64,000 nt of DNA from Sphingobium indicum B90A (GCF_000264945.2 NZ_CP013070.1:3552501-3616500), one strand, 5' to 3'. Counted from the stretch's first letter, positions 16,647 to 26,215 are shown. Notes: generated from the sequence alone by a model not told the origin. Numbers and translations are program-made.

Positions 16647-18428
16647 CTACAGCGGGGCGCAGGCCGCCTTGAGCCAGTCGAGCGCCCCGCCCTCCAGTTG
16701 CGGCCCGACGACCTCCAGCACCCTGGCGTGATAGGCGTCCAGCCATGCGCGCTCCTCGCCCGTCAGCATCTCCGTCGCGATCGCGTTGCGGTCGATCGGC
16801 GCGAAGGTCAGCGTTTCGAAGCCCAGCATCTCCCGCTCCGCGCCCGGCACGTCGCGGGGTTCGACCAGCACCAGATTTTCGATGCGGATGCCATATTCCC
16901 CGGTCTTGTAATAACCCGGCTCGTTGGAAAGGATCATGCCCGCCTGCAGCGGTTCGTCCCCGCCGCCGAAGGTCGCGATCCGCTGCGGCCCCTCATGCAC
17001 CGACAGGAAGCTGCCGACGCCATGGCCGGTGCCATGGGCGTAATCCAGCCCTTCGGCCCACAGGAACTGCCGCGCCAGCACGTCGAGCTGCCCGCCCCGC
17101 GTCCCCTTCGGGAATTGCGCGCGGCCCAGCGCGATATGCCCCTTCAGCACCAGGGTGAAGCGCCGCTTCATCTCCTCGCTCGGCGTGCCGATGGCGATGG
17201 TGCGCGTCACGTCGGTGGTGCCGTCGCGATATTGCCCGCCCGAATCGACCAGATAGAAGCTGCCCGTCTCTATGGGCCGGTTGGTCCTTTCCTCGACCCG
17301 GTAATGCACCACCGCGCCGTTCGGCCCCGCGCCGGAAATGGTGTCGAAGGACAGATCCTCCAGCAGCCCGGTCTCCTTGCGGAACGCCTCCAGCTTCGCC
17401 GCCGCGCCCAGTTCATCGACGCCGCCCTTGGACGCCTCGGTCGCGATCCAGTGCAGGAACCGGCTGAGCGCCGCGCCGTCGCGGGCCTGCGCCGCCTTGT
17501 GCCCGGCGATCTCGACTGGGTTCTTCACCGCCTTGGGCAACACCGCCGGATCGCGCAGCGCCAATATGTTCGCGCCGCCCGCCTCCAGCGCTTCGAAGAT
17601 GGCGGCCACCGCCCGCTCCGGATCGGCGACCACCGTTTTCCCTGCGAAATCCGCCAGCGCTCCGGCGAAATCGGCGCGGTCATGCACGCGCACCGCATTG
17701 CCCAGATGCTGCACCACCGCCTCGTCGATCTTCTCAGGCGCGACATAGAGGTCCGCCGTCGCGTCGGCATGGACGATGGCATAGGCCAGCGCCACCGGCG
17801 TCCGCTCCACATCCTTGCCCCGGATGTTGAAGGTCCAGGCCAGCGAATCCAGCGCCGACAGCACCGCCGCGTCGGCACGCTTGGCCACCAGCCAATCGGC
17901 CATGGCCTGCCGCTTCTCCGCCGCCGACTGCCCGGCATAGCGGTCCTCATGCACCACCAGCTTGGCGTCGCTGGGCGCGGGCCGGTCCGGCCACACGGCG
18001 TCGACCGGATTGGTGTCCACCGCCACCAGTTCCGCGCCCCGCTCGGCCAGCGCCTCGGCCGCTGCCTTCACCCAGGCGCGCGTGTGCAGCCACGGATCGT
18101 AACCGATCCGCCCGCCCGCCGGGACATGCTCGCCCAGCCAGGCCGCAACGGAGGTCTGCGGCACGCTCTCATATTGCCAGTGCGCGCCGTCCACCTGCTC
18201 CCGCACCTGCAGCGTATAGCGGCCGTCCACGAAGATCGCCGCTTCCTCCGGCAGCACCACCGCGCTGCCCGCCGATCCCTGGAAGCCGGTTAGCCAGGCC
18301 AGCCGCTGCGCATAGGCGCCGACATATTCGCTCATATGCTCGTCGGTCAGCGGCACGACAAAGCCGTCCAGCGCCACGCGCACCAGTTGGGCGCGCAGGG
18401 CTTTCAGGCGATCTTCATAAGTGGACAT
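16647..18428 (-). CDS. Aminopeptidase P family (Xaa-Pro aminopeptidase)
   Basis: 593-residue M24B metallopeptidase that removes N-terminal residues preceding proline. It has the eukaryote-like three-domain layout: two creatinase-like N-terminal domains (LTGFQGSAGSAVVLPEEAAIFVDGRYTLQ; SLAWTFNIRGKD) and the pita-bread catalytic domain with metal ligands in LVDSGGQYRDGTTDVTRT, the histidine in HGTGHGVGSFLSVHEGP, and glutamates in SNEPGYY and IRIENLV. Start ATG 18428 is preceded by AAGGGA. It is divergent from the oligopeptidase gene 93 bp away, so the two cytoplasmic peptidases may share a control region. Confidence 0.93.
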   Translation of the reverse strand: MSTYEDRLKALRAQLVRVALDGFVVPLTDEHMSEYVGAYAQRLAWLTGFQGSAGSAVVLPEEAAIFVDGRYTLQVREQVDGAHWQYESVPQTSVAAWLGEHVPAGGRIGYDPWLHTRAWVKAAAEALAERGAELVAVDTNPVDAVWPDRPAPSDAKLVVHEDRYAGQSAAEKRQAMADWLVAKRADAAVLSALDSLAWTFNIRGKDVERTPVALAYAIVHADATADLYVAPEKIDEAVVQHLGNAVRVHDRADFAGALADFAGKTVVADPERAVAAIFEALEAGGANILALRDPAVLPKAVKNPVEIAGHKAAQARDGAALSRFLHWIATEASKGGVDELGAAAKLEAFRKETGLLEDLSFDTISGAGPNGAVVHYRVEERTNRPIETGSFYLVDSGGQYRDGTTDVTRTIAIGTPSEEMKRRFTLVLKGHIALGRAQFPKGTRGGQLDVLARQFLWAEGLDYAHGTGHGVGSFLSVHEGPQRIATFGGGDEPLQAGMILSNEPGYYKTGEYGIRIENLVLVEPRDVPGAEREMLGFETLTFAPIDRNAIATEMLTGEERAWLDAYHARVLEVVGPQLEGGALDWLKAACAPL

Positions 18429-18521
18429 CAAATTTCCCTTGGACTTGCCGGCCCTCTTGCGCAGGGCCTATGGCCGCCAACATAAGCGGAACAGCATCGT
18501 TTCGCCAGATCAGGACATTGA

Positions 18522-20597
18522 ATGACCGCATCCCCCAAAGCCCCCGTCGCCGCCCGCCGCCCGCACAGCTTCTCGCATCATGGGATCATGGTGGAGGATC
18601 CCTATGCCTGGCTGCGCGACCCCGGCTATCCGGAGGTGAAGGACGGGGAGGTGCTGTCCTATCTGGAGCAGGAAAACGCCTATTTCGAAGCGGCGATGCA
18701 GCCGCGCAAGGCGCTGACCGACAGGCTGTTCGCGGAAATGAAGGGCCGCATCAAGGAGGATGACAGTTCCGTCCCGCAGAAGGACGGCGACTATATCTAC
18801 TGGCGCGCTTTCGAGGTCGGCGCGCAATATCGCAAATGGTATCGAAGGCCCGCCGCCGCCAAAGACGAGGACGGCGAGGACCAGTTGATCCTGGACGAAC
18901 CCGCGCTGGCGGAGGGGCATGATTATTTCCGCCTCGGCGCGCTGTCGGTCAGCCCGGACGGCCGCTACCTCGCCTATGCCATCGACAATAATGGCTCCGA
19001 ACGGTTCGAGGCGCGGATCAAGGACTTGTTCACCGGCGAGATCCTGCCCGAAATCATCCCCGACACCTTGTCGTCGCTGGTGTGGACCAGCGACAGCAGG
19101 GGCCTGCTCTACGGCGTCGCCAACGACCAGTGGCGCACCGACAATGCCCGGCTCCACTGGCTGGGCCAGCCGGTGGAAAGCGACGCCGAACTGTTCCATG
19201 AGGATGATGAGGGCTTCCGCGTCTCGGTCGGCCTCACCTCTTCGGAAAAATGGATCGTGATCGCGACCGGCGACCATGTGACCAGCGAGGTCTGGCTGCT
19301 CCCCGCCGACAATCCCGCCGCCCCGCCGCTGCTCGTCGCCCCGCGCAAGCCCGGCCGCGAATATGATGTCGATGAGCATGACGGCACGCTCTACATCCGC
19401 ACCAACGACACCCATCCCAATTTCCGGCTGGTGAAGGCGCCGCTCGCCAGCCCCGGCGAGTGGGAAGAGGTCATCGCCCCGGACGCGCATTTCTACCTGA
19501 CCGACTTCACGCTGTTCAAAGGCTTCTATGTCACGGAGGGGCGGCAGGACGGCCTGGACCAGATCGAACTGCGCGATTACGCCACGCACCGCCCCAAGCG
19601 CATTCCCTTCCCGGAGGCGAGCTATTCCGCATCGCTGGACGATAATCCCGAATATGACGTGACGAAGCTGCGCATCGGCTATGAATCGATGGTCACGCCC
19701 GACACCATCTACGACTATCATCTGGCGACCGGCGATCTTGAAGTCCTGAAGGTCCAGGAAATCCCGTCCGGCTATGACGCGACCCGCTATGCGACCGAAC
19801 GTCTCATGATACCGGCCCGCGACGGCACGCCGATCCCGGTGTCCATCGTCTATCCCAAGGACCTGCCCCGCGACGGCAGCGCGCCGCTGCACCTCTATGG
19901 CTATGGCGCCTATGGCATCGCGATGGAGCCGGGCTTCTCCACCAGCCGCCTGTCGCTGCTGGACCGCGGCTTCGCCTTCGCGCTGGCGCATATCCGGGGC
20001 GGCGACGACCTCGGCCAGCAATGGTATCTGGACGGGAAGCTGGACAAGCGCACCAACACCTTCACCGACTTCGTGGACGTGGCCAAGGGGCTGATCGAAC
20101 GCGGCTACACGTCGAAGGGCCGGATCAGCATCTCCGGCGGATCGGCGGGCGGCGAACTGATGGGCGCGGTCATCAACAGCGATCCCGACCTGTGGGGCGC
20201 GGTGGTGGCGCATGTGCCCTTCGTCGACGTGCTCAACACCATGCTGGACGAAACGCTGCCGCTGACGCCGGGCGAATGGCCCGAATGGGGCAATCCCATC
20301 GAGGACAGGGCGGCGTTCGAGACGATCCTGTCCTACGACCCCTACAGCAATGTGAGCGCGCAGCCCTATCCGCCGCTGATGGTGACCGCGGGCCTCAACG
20401 ACCCCCGCGTCACCTATTGGGAACCGGCCAAATGGGTGGCGAAGCTGCGCGCCACGAAGACGGACGACAATATCCTGCTGCTCAAGACCAATATGGGCGC
20501 GGGCCATGGCGGCAAGTCCGGCCGCTTCGAAAGCCTCCACGAAACGGCGGAGGAATTCGCCTTCATCCTCTGGCAGTTAGGCGTCGAGGAAGCATGA
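18522..20597 (+). CDS. ptrB: Oligopeptidase B (S9A serine peptidase)
   Basis: 691-residue prolyl-oligopeptidase-family enzyme that cleaves short peptides after basic residues. An N-terminal beta-propeller (HGIMVEDPYAWLRDPGYPEV, LSVSPDGRYLAYAIDNNGSE, LSSLVWTSDSRGLLY) is followed by the alpha/beta-hydrolase domain with the nucleophile in SISGGSAGGELMG, the aspartate in TAGLNDPRVTYWEPAKW and the histidine in GAGHGGKSGR. Length is normal for oligopeptidase B. There is no signal peptide, so it is cytoplasmic. Divergent from the aminopeptidase P gene. Confidence 0.92.
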   Translation: MTASPKAPVAARRPHSFSHHGIMVEDPYAWLRDPGYPEVKDGEVLSYLEQENAYFEAAMQPRKALTDRLFAEMKGRIKEDDSSVPQKDGDYIYWRAFEVGAQYRKWYRRPAAAKDEDGEDQLILDEPALAEGHDYFRLGALSVSPDGRYLAYAIDNNGSERFEARIKDLFTGEILPEIIPDTLSSLVWTSDSRGLLYGVANDQWRTDNARLHWLGQPVESDAELFHEDDEGFRVSVGLTSSEKWIVIATGDHVTSEVWLLPADNPAAPPLLVAPRKPGREYDVDEHDGTLYIRTNDTHPNFRLVKAPLASPGEWEEVIAPDAHFYLTDFTLFKGFYVTEGRQDGLDQIELRDYATHRPKRIPFPEASYSASLDDNPEYDVTKLRIGYESMVTPDTIYDYHLATGDLEVLKVQEIPSGYDATRYATERLMIPARDGTPIPVSIVYPKDLPRDGSAPLHLYGYGAYGIAMEPGFSTSRLSLLDRGFAFALAHIRGGDDLGQQWYLDGKLDKRTNTFTDFVDVAKGLIERGYTSKGRISISGGSAGGELMGAVINSDPDLWGAVVAHVPFVDVLNTMLDETLPLTPGEWPEWGNPIEDRAAFETILSYDPYSNVSAQPYPPLMVTAGLNDPRVTYWEPAKWVAKLRATKTDDNILLLKTNMGAGHGGKSGRFESLHETAEEFAFILWQLGVEEA

Positions 20598-20616
20598 AGG
20601 CGGCAAGCTCTCCCCG

Positions 20617-20725
20617 GTTCGCCCTGAGCCTGTCGAAGCCTGTCTTGAGCGCCTGCCTGCAGGCAGTCGAAGGGGGCCTCTCCTTTTTTGAAGAAGGAAG
20701 AGGCTTCGACAGGCTCAGCCCGAAC
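20617..20725. repeat. Inverted repeat of the CCTGTCGAAGCC type
   Basis: Two arms, 20617-20640 (containing CCTGAGCCTGTCGAAGCC) and 20702-20725 (GGCTTCGACAGGCTCAG...), nearly fully complementary, fill the gap between the oligopeptidase and thioesterase genes. A related fragment (GCTGAGCTTGTCGAAGACC) is seen at about 60052. It could form a long hairpin in the transcript of both genes. Confidence 0.7.
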
Positions 20726-20739
20726 GGAGGGAGAGGATA

Positions 20740-21138
20740 ATGGCCTCCACCTACGCCACCCACTTCACCGCCGGTCCCGAACATATCGACATGCTCGGCC
20801 ATGTGAACAACGCCGTCTGGGTCCAGTGGATGGAGCAGGTCGCGACCGAACATTGGGCTCGCGACGCCGCGCCGGATCATCTGGACGCCTATGCCTGGGT
20901 CGTGATCCGGCATGAGATCGACTATCGCGGCAATGTGAAGCAGGGCGAAACCGTGTCCGCCCGCACCTGGATTCCGCAGGGGCCGCGCGGCGCCCGCTTC
21001 GACCGGCACATGGAATTCACCGGACCCGACGGCAAGGTGAAGGTGTCGGCCAAGTCAACCTGGGCGATCATCGACCTGAAGACGGGCCGCATCCTCCGGG
21101 TGCCCCCGGACGTCGCGGCCCGCTTCTTCGAAGGCTAG
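20740..21138 (+). CDS. Acyl-CoA thioesterase, 4HBT hotdog family
   Basis: 132-residue single hotdog domain. The N-terminal HIDMLGHVNNAVWVQWMEQVATEHW carries the conserved D-x-x-GHVNN pattern of 4-hydroxybenzoyl-CoA/YbgC-like thioesterases; RHEIDYRGNVKQGETVSARTWI follows as expected. It hydrolyses acyl-CoA or acyl-ACP thioesters; the chain preference is unknown. Start ATG 20740 lies behind GGAGGGAGAGG. The stop codon overlaps the first bases of a 13-bp hairpin. Confidence 0.88.
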   Translation: MASTYATHFTAGPEHIDMLGHVNNAVWVQWMEQVATEHWARDAAPDHLDAYAWVVIRHEIDYRGNVKQGETVSARTWIPQGPRGARFDRHMEFTGPDGKVKVSAKSTWAIIDLKTGRILRVPPDVAARFFEG

Positions 21139-21225
21139 AGCGTTTTCGCAATGAGCGAAAACGCTCTTGTCCTTTGATGTCGCATTTTCCGAGCCGTTGA
21201 GCGTGAACGGTCAACTTGAAAATGC
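21137..21225. repeat. Two stacked hairpins after the thioesterase gene
   Basis: First, a perfect 13-bp stem (AGAGCGTTTTCGC, 21137-21149; loop AATGA; GCGAAAACGCTCT, 21155-21167) followed by TGTCCTTTG, possibly a bidirectional terminator. Second, GCATTTTC (21182-21189) pairs with GAAAATGC (21218-21225) around an inner CCGTT/AACGG stem. Immediately next begins the 148-bp hairpin element. Confidence 0.6.
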
Positions 21226-21226
21226 C

Positions 21227-21374
21227 CTAGGCTGTATCGACATTCAGCCCTGACGGCCTGCAAATCGCGCTTTTCCGTGCTTCCGGTGCTCACCTACTTT
21301 GAGTAGGCTGCGCGCCGGGTCACGGGAAACCACCATTTTCGGCTCGCCATCTTCTGAATGTCGATACAGCCTAG
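21227..21374. repeat. 148-bp hairpin element, copy 2
   Basis: 21-nt terminal arms (21227-21247 and 21354-21374), perfectly complementary and again beginning and ending with CTAG. The interior shares GTGCTTCCGGTGCTCAC and GCTGCGCGCCGG with copy 1 at 15852. The inner hairpin is CCTACT-TTG-AGTAGG, where copy 1 has CGTACT-GA-AGTACG. Its right end supplies the TAG stop codon of the terC-family gene (21371-21373, minus strand). Confidence 0.75.
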
Positions 21375-22351
21375 GCGAGCTTTTCCTCGCCCCGCGTCTT
21401 CCACAACGACCAGCCCACCCCCACGCCGATCAGCGCGAAGGTCACGCCCAGGCTGATGACGGGCGGGAATTTGCCCCCGTCCATCACGAAGTCCGCCACG
21501 AATATCTTGGCGCCGATGAACACCAATATCGCTGCCAGCGCATATTTCAGATAGTGGAAGCGGTGCACCATCGCCGCCAGCGCGAAATAGAGCGCGCGCA
21601 GGCCCAATATCGCCATCACGTTCGACGTGTAGACGATGAACATGTCGGTCGTGATCGCGAAGATGGCGGGCACGCTGTCCACCGCGAACACCAGGTCCGC
21701 GAAGTTGATCACCACCAGCGCCAGCAGCAGCGGCGTCGCCGCCATGACGACCTTGCCGGTCTTCGGATCGGTCATGCGCGCCAGGAAATGTTCGCCATGC
21801 TGCTCTGGCGTCACCCGCATATGCTTCGAAATGAAGCGGATCAGCGGATTTTTGCCGACATCCATCGGCTCGTCGCCCGCGAACATCATCCTGATGCCGG
21901 TAAAGATCAGGAAGGCGGCGAACAGGTACAGCACCCAATAGGCCTGGTGCAGCAGCATCGCCCCGCCCGCGATCATCAATCCGCGCAGCACGATCACGCC
22001 GATAATGCCCCACAGCAGCGCCCGATACTGATATTTCGCCGGAATCGCGAAATAGGTGAAGATCAGGCTGATGACGAAGACATTGTCGATCGACAGCGCC
22101 TTTTCGATGAAGAAGCCGGTGAAATACTGCATCCCCGGCTCCGGCCCGCGCACGAACCAGAGCCAGGCGCCGAAAGCGCAGGCGATGCCGATGTAGAAGA
22201 TGGAGAGCTTCAGGCTCTCCCTGATGCCGATTTCCTTGTTCTCCTTGTGCAGGAAACCGAGGTCGAAGGCGGTCAGCGCGACGACGATGGCGAAAAAGGC
22301 GAGCCAGAACCAGGCGGGCGTCCCCAGCCAGTCGGCGAAAAGAAATTCCAT
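21371..22351 (-). CDS. TerC-family integral membrane protein (Alx-like)
   Basis: 326-residue polytopic inner-membrane protein with about eight or nine hydrophobic segments. The family hallmarks are ALTAFDLGFLHKENKEI, the acidic membrane motif EKALSIDNVFVISLIF and NFADLVFAVDSVPAIFAI, whose aspartates are thought to bind a metal ion, plus GLRALYFALA. Relatives (Alx, MntP-associated TerC) take part in manganese handling or metal resistance. Start ATG 22351 lies behind AAGAGGAG. The stop codon falls inside the end of a repeat element. An about 155-nt leader precedes it. Confidence 0.9.
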   Translation of the reverse strand: MEFLFADWLGTPAWFWLAFFAIVVALTAFDLGFLHKENKEIGIRESLKLSIFYIGIACAFGAWLWFVRGPEPGMQYFTGFFIEKALSIDNVFVISLIFTYFAIPAKYQYRALLWGIIGVIVLRGLMIAGGAMLLHQAYWVLYLFAAFLIFTGIRMMFAGDEPMDVGKNPLIRFISKHMRVTPEQHGEHFLARMTDPKTGKVVMAATPLLLALVVINFADLVFAVDSVPAIFAITTDMFIVYTSNVMAILGLRALYFALAAMVHRFHYLKYALAAILVFIGAKIFVADFVMDGGKFPPVISLGVTFALIGVGVGWSLWKTRGEEKLA

Positions 22352-22369
22352 GGGATATGCTCCTCTTGA

Positions 22370-22542
22370 TCAACGACAAAGGTCGATCGGAGAAATCCGC
22401 TGCCAGCCATGGGGGAGGGGTGAGCCAGACCGCCATGCGCATCGGATAGTCCGATGCGGTCCGACATCACGCGCTGAAAAAAGCGCGCCAGAGGGGCCCG
22501 GTCCGCGAGGGCGAGGATAGGATATAAGACCGCAAAAATCAA
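22370..22542 (-). promoter_or_regulatory. Promoter and structured leader of the terC-family gene
   Basis: On the minus strand TTGATT (22542-22537), a 17-base spacer and TATCCT (22519-22514) form a plausible sigma-70 promoter. The transcript would have a leader of about 155 nt with a stem GGACCGC...GCGGTC enclosing GCATCGGA-CTA-TCCGATGC and a second stem GCGCGCTTTTTTCAGCGCG. Leaders of Alx/TerC genes in other bacteria can be manganese riboswitches; I cannot recognise that consensus here. Confidence 0.4.
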
Positions 22543-22581
22543 TCGGGCTGGGTAGAGGCACGGGTTTTGGCCATCCCAAGA

Positions 22582-22612
22582 CATTCCCCTCCCGCAGGCG
22601 GGAGGGGGAATG
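22582..22612. repeat. Hairpin downstream of the ABC exporter gene
   Basis: CATTCCCCTCCCGC pairs with GCGGGAGGGGGAATG across a two-base loop. Located 25 bp after the ABC transporter stop, it may act as transcript end or stabiliser for that gene. Confidence 0.45.
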
Positions 22613-22636
22613 ACCGCTAACCACCCGAACCAACCG

Positions 22637-24496
22637 TCACCCCCTGCCGCCCGGCACGTCCACCACTTCGAAAATATCCTCGATCCCCGGCTCCACCGGC
22701 ATATCGTCCCGCTCGGCCCCCTGCCGCGCCCACATGGCGGCGTAGAGTCCGTCCGCCCGCACCAGATCGCCATGCCGCCCGCGTTCGACGATGCGCCCTT
22801 TCTCCATGACGATGATCTCGTCCGCGTCGACCACGGTGGACAGCCGATGCGCCACCACCAGCGTCGTGCGCCTGCGCGATATGGTGCGCAGCACGTCCTG
22901 GATTTCCGTCTCGGTCCGGCTGTCGAGCGCGCTGGTCGCCTCGTCCAGCACCAGCACCGGCGGGTCTTTCAGCAGCGTCCGGGCAATCGCCACCCGCTGC
23001 TTCTCGCCGCCGGACAGCTTCAGCCCCCGCTCGCCCACCCGCGTGTCATAGCCCTGCGGCAGGCCCATGATGAAGTCGTGGATGGACGCCGCCCTGGCCG
23101 CCGCCTCAATCTCTTCCTGCGTCGCGCCTTCGCGGCCATAGCCGATATTATAGCCGACCGTGTCGTTGAACAGCACCATGTCCTGCGGCACGATGCCGAT
23201 GGTGGAGCGCAGGGATTGCTGCGTCACCGCCGATATGTCCTGCCCGTCTATGCTGATCCGCCCGCCCTGAATGTCGTAGAATCGGAACAGCAGTCGGGCG
23301 ATGGTCGACTTGCCCGCGCCCGAAGGTCCGACGATGGCCAGCGTCCTGCCCGCCGGAACGGTGAAGCTGACCCCGTGCAATATCTCCCGCTCCGGATCGT
23401 AACCGAAATGCACATGGTCGAAGCGCACCTCGCCCGCCTCGACATGCAGCATCGGCGCGCCCGGCGCGTCGGCAATCTCCGCCTGCGTGTCGATCAGCCT
23501 GTACATCGCCTCCATGTCGATCAGCCCCTGCCGGATCGTCCGATAGACCATGCCCAGCAGGTCCAACGGCCGGAAAAGCTGGCTCAGCAGCGTGTTCACC
23601 AGCACCACGTCGCCGGTCGAGAACTGCCCCCGGCTCCACCCCCAGACGGTATAGCCCATCGCCCCCGCCATCATCAGATTGGTGATCAGCGACTGCCCGA
23701 TATTCAGCCAGGCGAGCGAATTTTCCGACTTCACCGCCGCATTGGCATAGCGCCGCATCGCCTTGGCATAGCGGGCCGCTTCGCGCTCCTCCGCGCCGAA
23801 ATATTTGACCGTCTCGAAATTCAGCAGGCTGTCGACGGCATGGGCGACCGCATTGGTGTCCATGTCCACCATGTCGCGGCGAAGCTGGTTGCGCCATTCG
23901 GTGATCGTCCGGGTGAACCAGATGTAGAGCGCCACCATGACCAGCGTCGCCGCCACCAGTCCGGGACCGAACTTCACGAAGAAGATGACGCAGACCGCCG
24001 CCAGTTCCAGCACCGTCGGCGCGATGTTGAACAGCAGGAAATAGAGCATGGTGTCGATGCTCTTGGTGCCGCGCTCCACGATCTTGGTGACGGCCCCGGT
24101 GCGCCGGTCGAGATGGAAGCGCAGCGACAGCCGGTGCAGATGGACGAACACGTCGTCGGCCAGCCGCCGCCCGGCCTCCTGCCCGACCCGCTCGAAAATG
24201 GCGTTGCGCAGATTGTCGAACAGCACGCCGCCGAAGCGCGCGCCCGCATAGGCGACGACCAGCGCGACGGCGAGGCCTACGCCGGACTCCATGCCCGGCG
24301 CCATGCGGTCGATCGCGCCCTTATAGGCGAAGGGCATGGCGAGGCTGACGGCCTTCGCCACCAGCACCAGCGCCATGGCGACGGCGACGCGCCGCCGCAG
24401 CGCGGGGGCGTCGGCCGGCCAGAGATAAGGAAAGAAACGCCGCATCGTCGCCCAGACGGGCGGAAGGGGGCTATTGTCGGGCGTGGATGGCGGCAT
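22637..24496 (-). CDS. ABC exporter, Atm1/HMT1-like half transporter
   Basis: 619-residue half-transporter: a six-helix membrane domain (FFPYLWPADAPALRRR ... KGAIDRMAPG, RTGAVTKIVERGTKSIDTML) fused to an ATPase with Walker A GPSGAGKSTIARLL, Q-loop GIVPQDMVLFNDT, signature LSGGEKQRVAIARTLL, Walker B VLVLDEATSALD and the H-loop histidine VVAHRLST. The FHLDRRTGAVTKIVERGTKSI pattern is that of the Atm1 family, which exports glutathione-linked sulfur or metal compounds to the periplasm. Start ATG 24496 was chosen over an in-frame GTG at 24532; neither has a clear ribosome-binding site. Convergent context with repeats on both sides. Confidence 0.92.
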   Translation of the reverse strand: MPPSTPDNSPLPPVWATMRRFFPYLWPADAPALRRRVAVAMALVLVAKAVSLAMPFAYKGAIDRMAPGMESGVGLAVALVVAYAGARFGGVLFDNLRNAIFERVGQEAGRRLADDVFVHLHRLSLRFHLDRRTGAVTKIVERGTKSIDTMLYFLLFNIAPTVLELAAVCVIFFVKFGPGLVAATLVMVALYIWFTRTITEWRNQLRRDMVDMDTNAVAHAVDSLLNFETVKYFGAEEREAARYAKAMRRYANAAVKSENSLAWLNIGQSLITNLMMAGAMGYTVWGWSRGQFSTGDVVLVNTLLSQLFRPLDLLGMVYRTIRQGLIDMEAMYRLIDTQAEIADAPGAPMLHVEAGEVRFDHVHFGYDPEREILHGVSFTVPAGRTLAIVGPSGAGKSTIARLLFRFYDIQGGRISIDGQDISAVTQQSLRSTIGIVPQDMVLFNDTVGYNIGYGREGATQEEIEAAARAASIHDFIMGLPQGYDTRVGERGLKLSGGEKQRVAIARTLLKDPPVLVLDEATSALDSRTETEIQDVLRTISRRRTTLVVAHRLSTVVDADEIIVMEKGRIVERGRHGDLVRADGLYAAMWARQGAERDDMPVEPGIEDIFEVVDVPGGRG

Positions 24497-24536
24497 GGGG
24501 ATTATGTAAGGCGAGCTTGCGCCAAATGCCACTTAT

Positions 24537-24644
24537 AAGCCCCTCCCCTTCAGGGGAGGGGTTGGGGTGGGGGATCTCCCCAAGCGCTGAGGGTGGAGGC
24601 GCGCCCCCACCCCCTGCCCCTCCCCTGAAGGGGAGGGGAGTGAG
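24537..24644. repeat. GC-rich inverted repeat between dapD and the ABC exporter
   Basis: Arms CTCCCCTTCAGGGGAGGGG and CCCCTCCCCTGAAGGGGAG enclose GTTGGGGTGGGGG... and its complement, giving an about 100-bp palindromic repeat of the type scattered through sphingomonad genomes. It starts eight bases after the dapD stop. Confidence 0.65.
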
Positions 24645-24651
24645 GCAGCCT

Positions 24652-25491
24652 TCAATCCCGCAACAATTCATTGATCCCGGTCTTCGACCGCGTCTGCGCG
24701 TCCACCCGCTTCACGATCACCGCGCAATAGAGGCTCGGCCCCGGCGTGCCGTCGGGCAGCGGCTTGCCGGGCAGCGACCCCGGCACCACCACCGAATAGG
24801 GCGGCACTTCGCCCATGAACACTTCTCCGGTGGCGCGGTCGACGATCTTGGTCGACTGGCCGATGAACACGCCCATCGACAGCACCGATCCCTTGCCGAC
24901 GCGCACGCCCTCCACCACTTCGGACCGGGCGCCGATGAAGCAGTCATCCTCGATGATCACCGGATCGGCCTGCAACGGCTCCAGCACGCCGCCGATGCCG
25001 ACGCCGCCGGACAGATGGACATTCTTGCCGATCTGCGCGCAGCTACCCACCGTCACCCAGGTGTCGACCATCGTGCCCTCATCGACGAAGGCGCCGATGT
25101 TCACGAAGCTGGGCATCAGGATCACATTCTTTGCGATATGCGCCCCGGCGCGGGCGAACGACCCCGGCACGGCACGGAAACCGGCGGCGCGGAAGGCGGC
25201 CTCATCCCAACCGGCGAACTTGCTCGGCACCTTGTCCCACCAATGGCCCGCGCCCGGGCCATTGTCGATCATGACATTGTCGTTCAGGCGGAAGGACAGC
25301 AGCACCGCCTTCTTCGCCCACTGGTTGACCCGCCAGCCTTCTGCCGTCGGCTCCGCCACGCGCAGTTCGCCGCTGTCCAGCATCGCCAGCGCCTTGTCCA
25401 CCGCCTGCCGCACCGCCCCCTGCGTCGACAGGCTCACATTGGCCCGGTCCTCCCAGGCGGCGTCGATGGTCGCGATCAGTTCGTTGCTCAT
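24652..25491 (-). CDS. dapD: 2,3,4,5-tetrahydropyridine-2,6-dicarboxylate N-succinyltransferase
   Basis: 279-residue left-handed beta-helix acyltransferase of the succinylase branch of lysine/diaminopimelate synthesis. The N-terminal helical domain ([36 protein letters not shown]) and hexapeptide repeats ([53 protein letters not shown]) are intact, and the ending [13 protein letters not shown] is characteristic. The ATG overlaps the stop of the upstream HAD gene by four bases (ATGA), so they form an operon. Essential cytoplasmic enzyme. Confidence 0.97.
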   Translation of the reverse strand: MSNELIATIDAAWEDRANVSLSTQGAVRQAVDKALAMLDSGELRVAEPTAEGWRVNQWAKKAVLLSFRLNDNVMIDNGPGAGHWWDKVPSKFAGWDEAAFRAAGFRAVPGSFARAGAHIAKNVILMPSFVNIGAFVDEGTMVDTWVTVGSCAQIGKNVHLSGGVGIGGVLEPLQADPVIIEDDCFIGARSEVVEGVRVGKGSVLSMGVFIGQSTKIVDRATGEVFMGEVPPYSVVVPGSLPGKPLPDGTPGPSLYCAVIVKRVDAQTRSKTGINELLRD

Positions 25492-26159
25492 GGCTGCTCC
25501 CCAAAAATATCCGCCAGAAACGGCGTCAGATGGTCGGTTTCGAAATCGATGAAGTCGGGATGATGCCCGTGGTCGCCCGCTTCGGAGCCGTTATTGACCC
25601 AGATGGTGGTCATGCCGATGGCCTTGGCCGGCTTCAGGTTGCGCGCCATATCCTCGAAAAAGGCGGCGCGGGCGGGATCGACATGGTGCACCCGGCACAG
25701 TTCCGCATAGCCCGACGGATCGGGCTTGGGAATATATTGGCAGGCGTGGATGTCGTGGATCAACTCGAACGCGCCGCTCAGGCCCAGCCGGTCCAGCACG
25801 CGCGTGGCGTAGGCGGCATCGCCATTGGTAAAGATCAGCCGCCGCCCCGGCAGCGCCGCGATATGGGCGTTGAGCGCCTCGTCCACCTCCAGCCGGTCCA
25901 TGGAGATGTCGTGGACATAGTCGAGGAAGGCGCGCGGCTCGATGCCATGATGGTGCATCAGGCCGGACAGGGTGGTGCCATGCTCCAGGAAATAGCGCTT
26001 CTGCGTCTGCTTCGCGACCACCGGATCGCAGCCGAGCAGGCCCTGGATGAACTCCCCCATCTTCACGTCGATCAACGCGAACAGGTCCGCCTTCGCCGGG
26101 TAGAGCGTATTGTCCAGATCGAAGATCCAGGTGTCGACATGGGCAAGGTCGCGACGCAT
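25488..26159 (-). CDS. Pyrimidine 5'-nucleotidase-like HAD phosphatase
   Basis: 223-residue HAD-superfamily protein: motif [10 protein letters not shown] (nucleophile aspartate), motif II IFTNG, lysine in [10 protein letters not shown] and motif IV in [16 protein letters not shown]. This layout is that of the SDT1/YjjG-like pyrimidine 5'-nucleotidases, with the cap between motifs I and II. It lies directly upstream of dapD with a 4-bp overlap, an arrangement common in alphaproteobacteria. The exact nucleotide substrate is not certain. Confidence 0.88.
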   Translation of the reverse strand: MRRDLAHVDTWIFDLDNTLYPAKADLFALIDVKMGEFIQGLLGCDPVVAKQTQKRYFLEHGTTLSGLMHHHGIEPRAFLDYVHDISMDRLEVDEALNAHIAALPGRRLIFTNGDAAYATRVLDRLGLSGAFELIHDIHACQYIPKPDPSGYAELCRVHHVDPARAAFFEDMARNLKPAKAIGMTTIWVNNGSEAGDHGHHPDFIDFETDHLTPFLADIFGEQP

Positions 26160-26215
26160 GGCCGCGCCCTAGTCCGCTGGGACGGGGAGGGCAAGGACAA
26201 TAGCCCCATCCCAAG

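Noticed and set aside
22352..22542. yybP-ykoY manganese riboswitch
   Set aside because: The gene context fits, but I cannot find the conserved core in the leader, so it is listed only as a structured leader.
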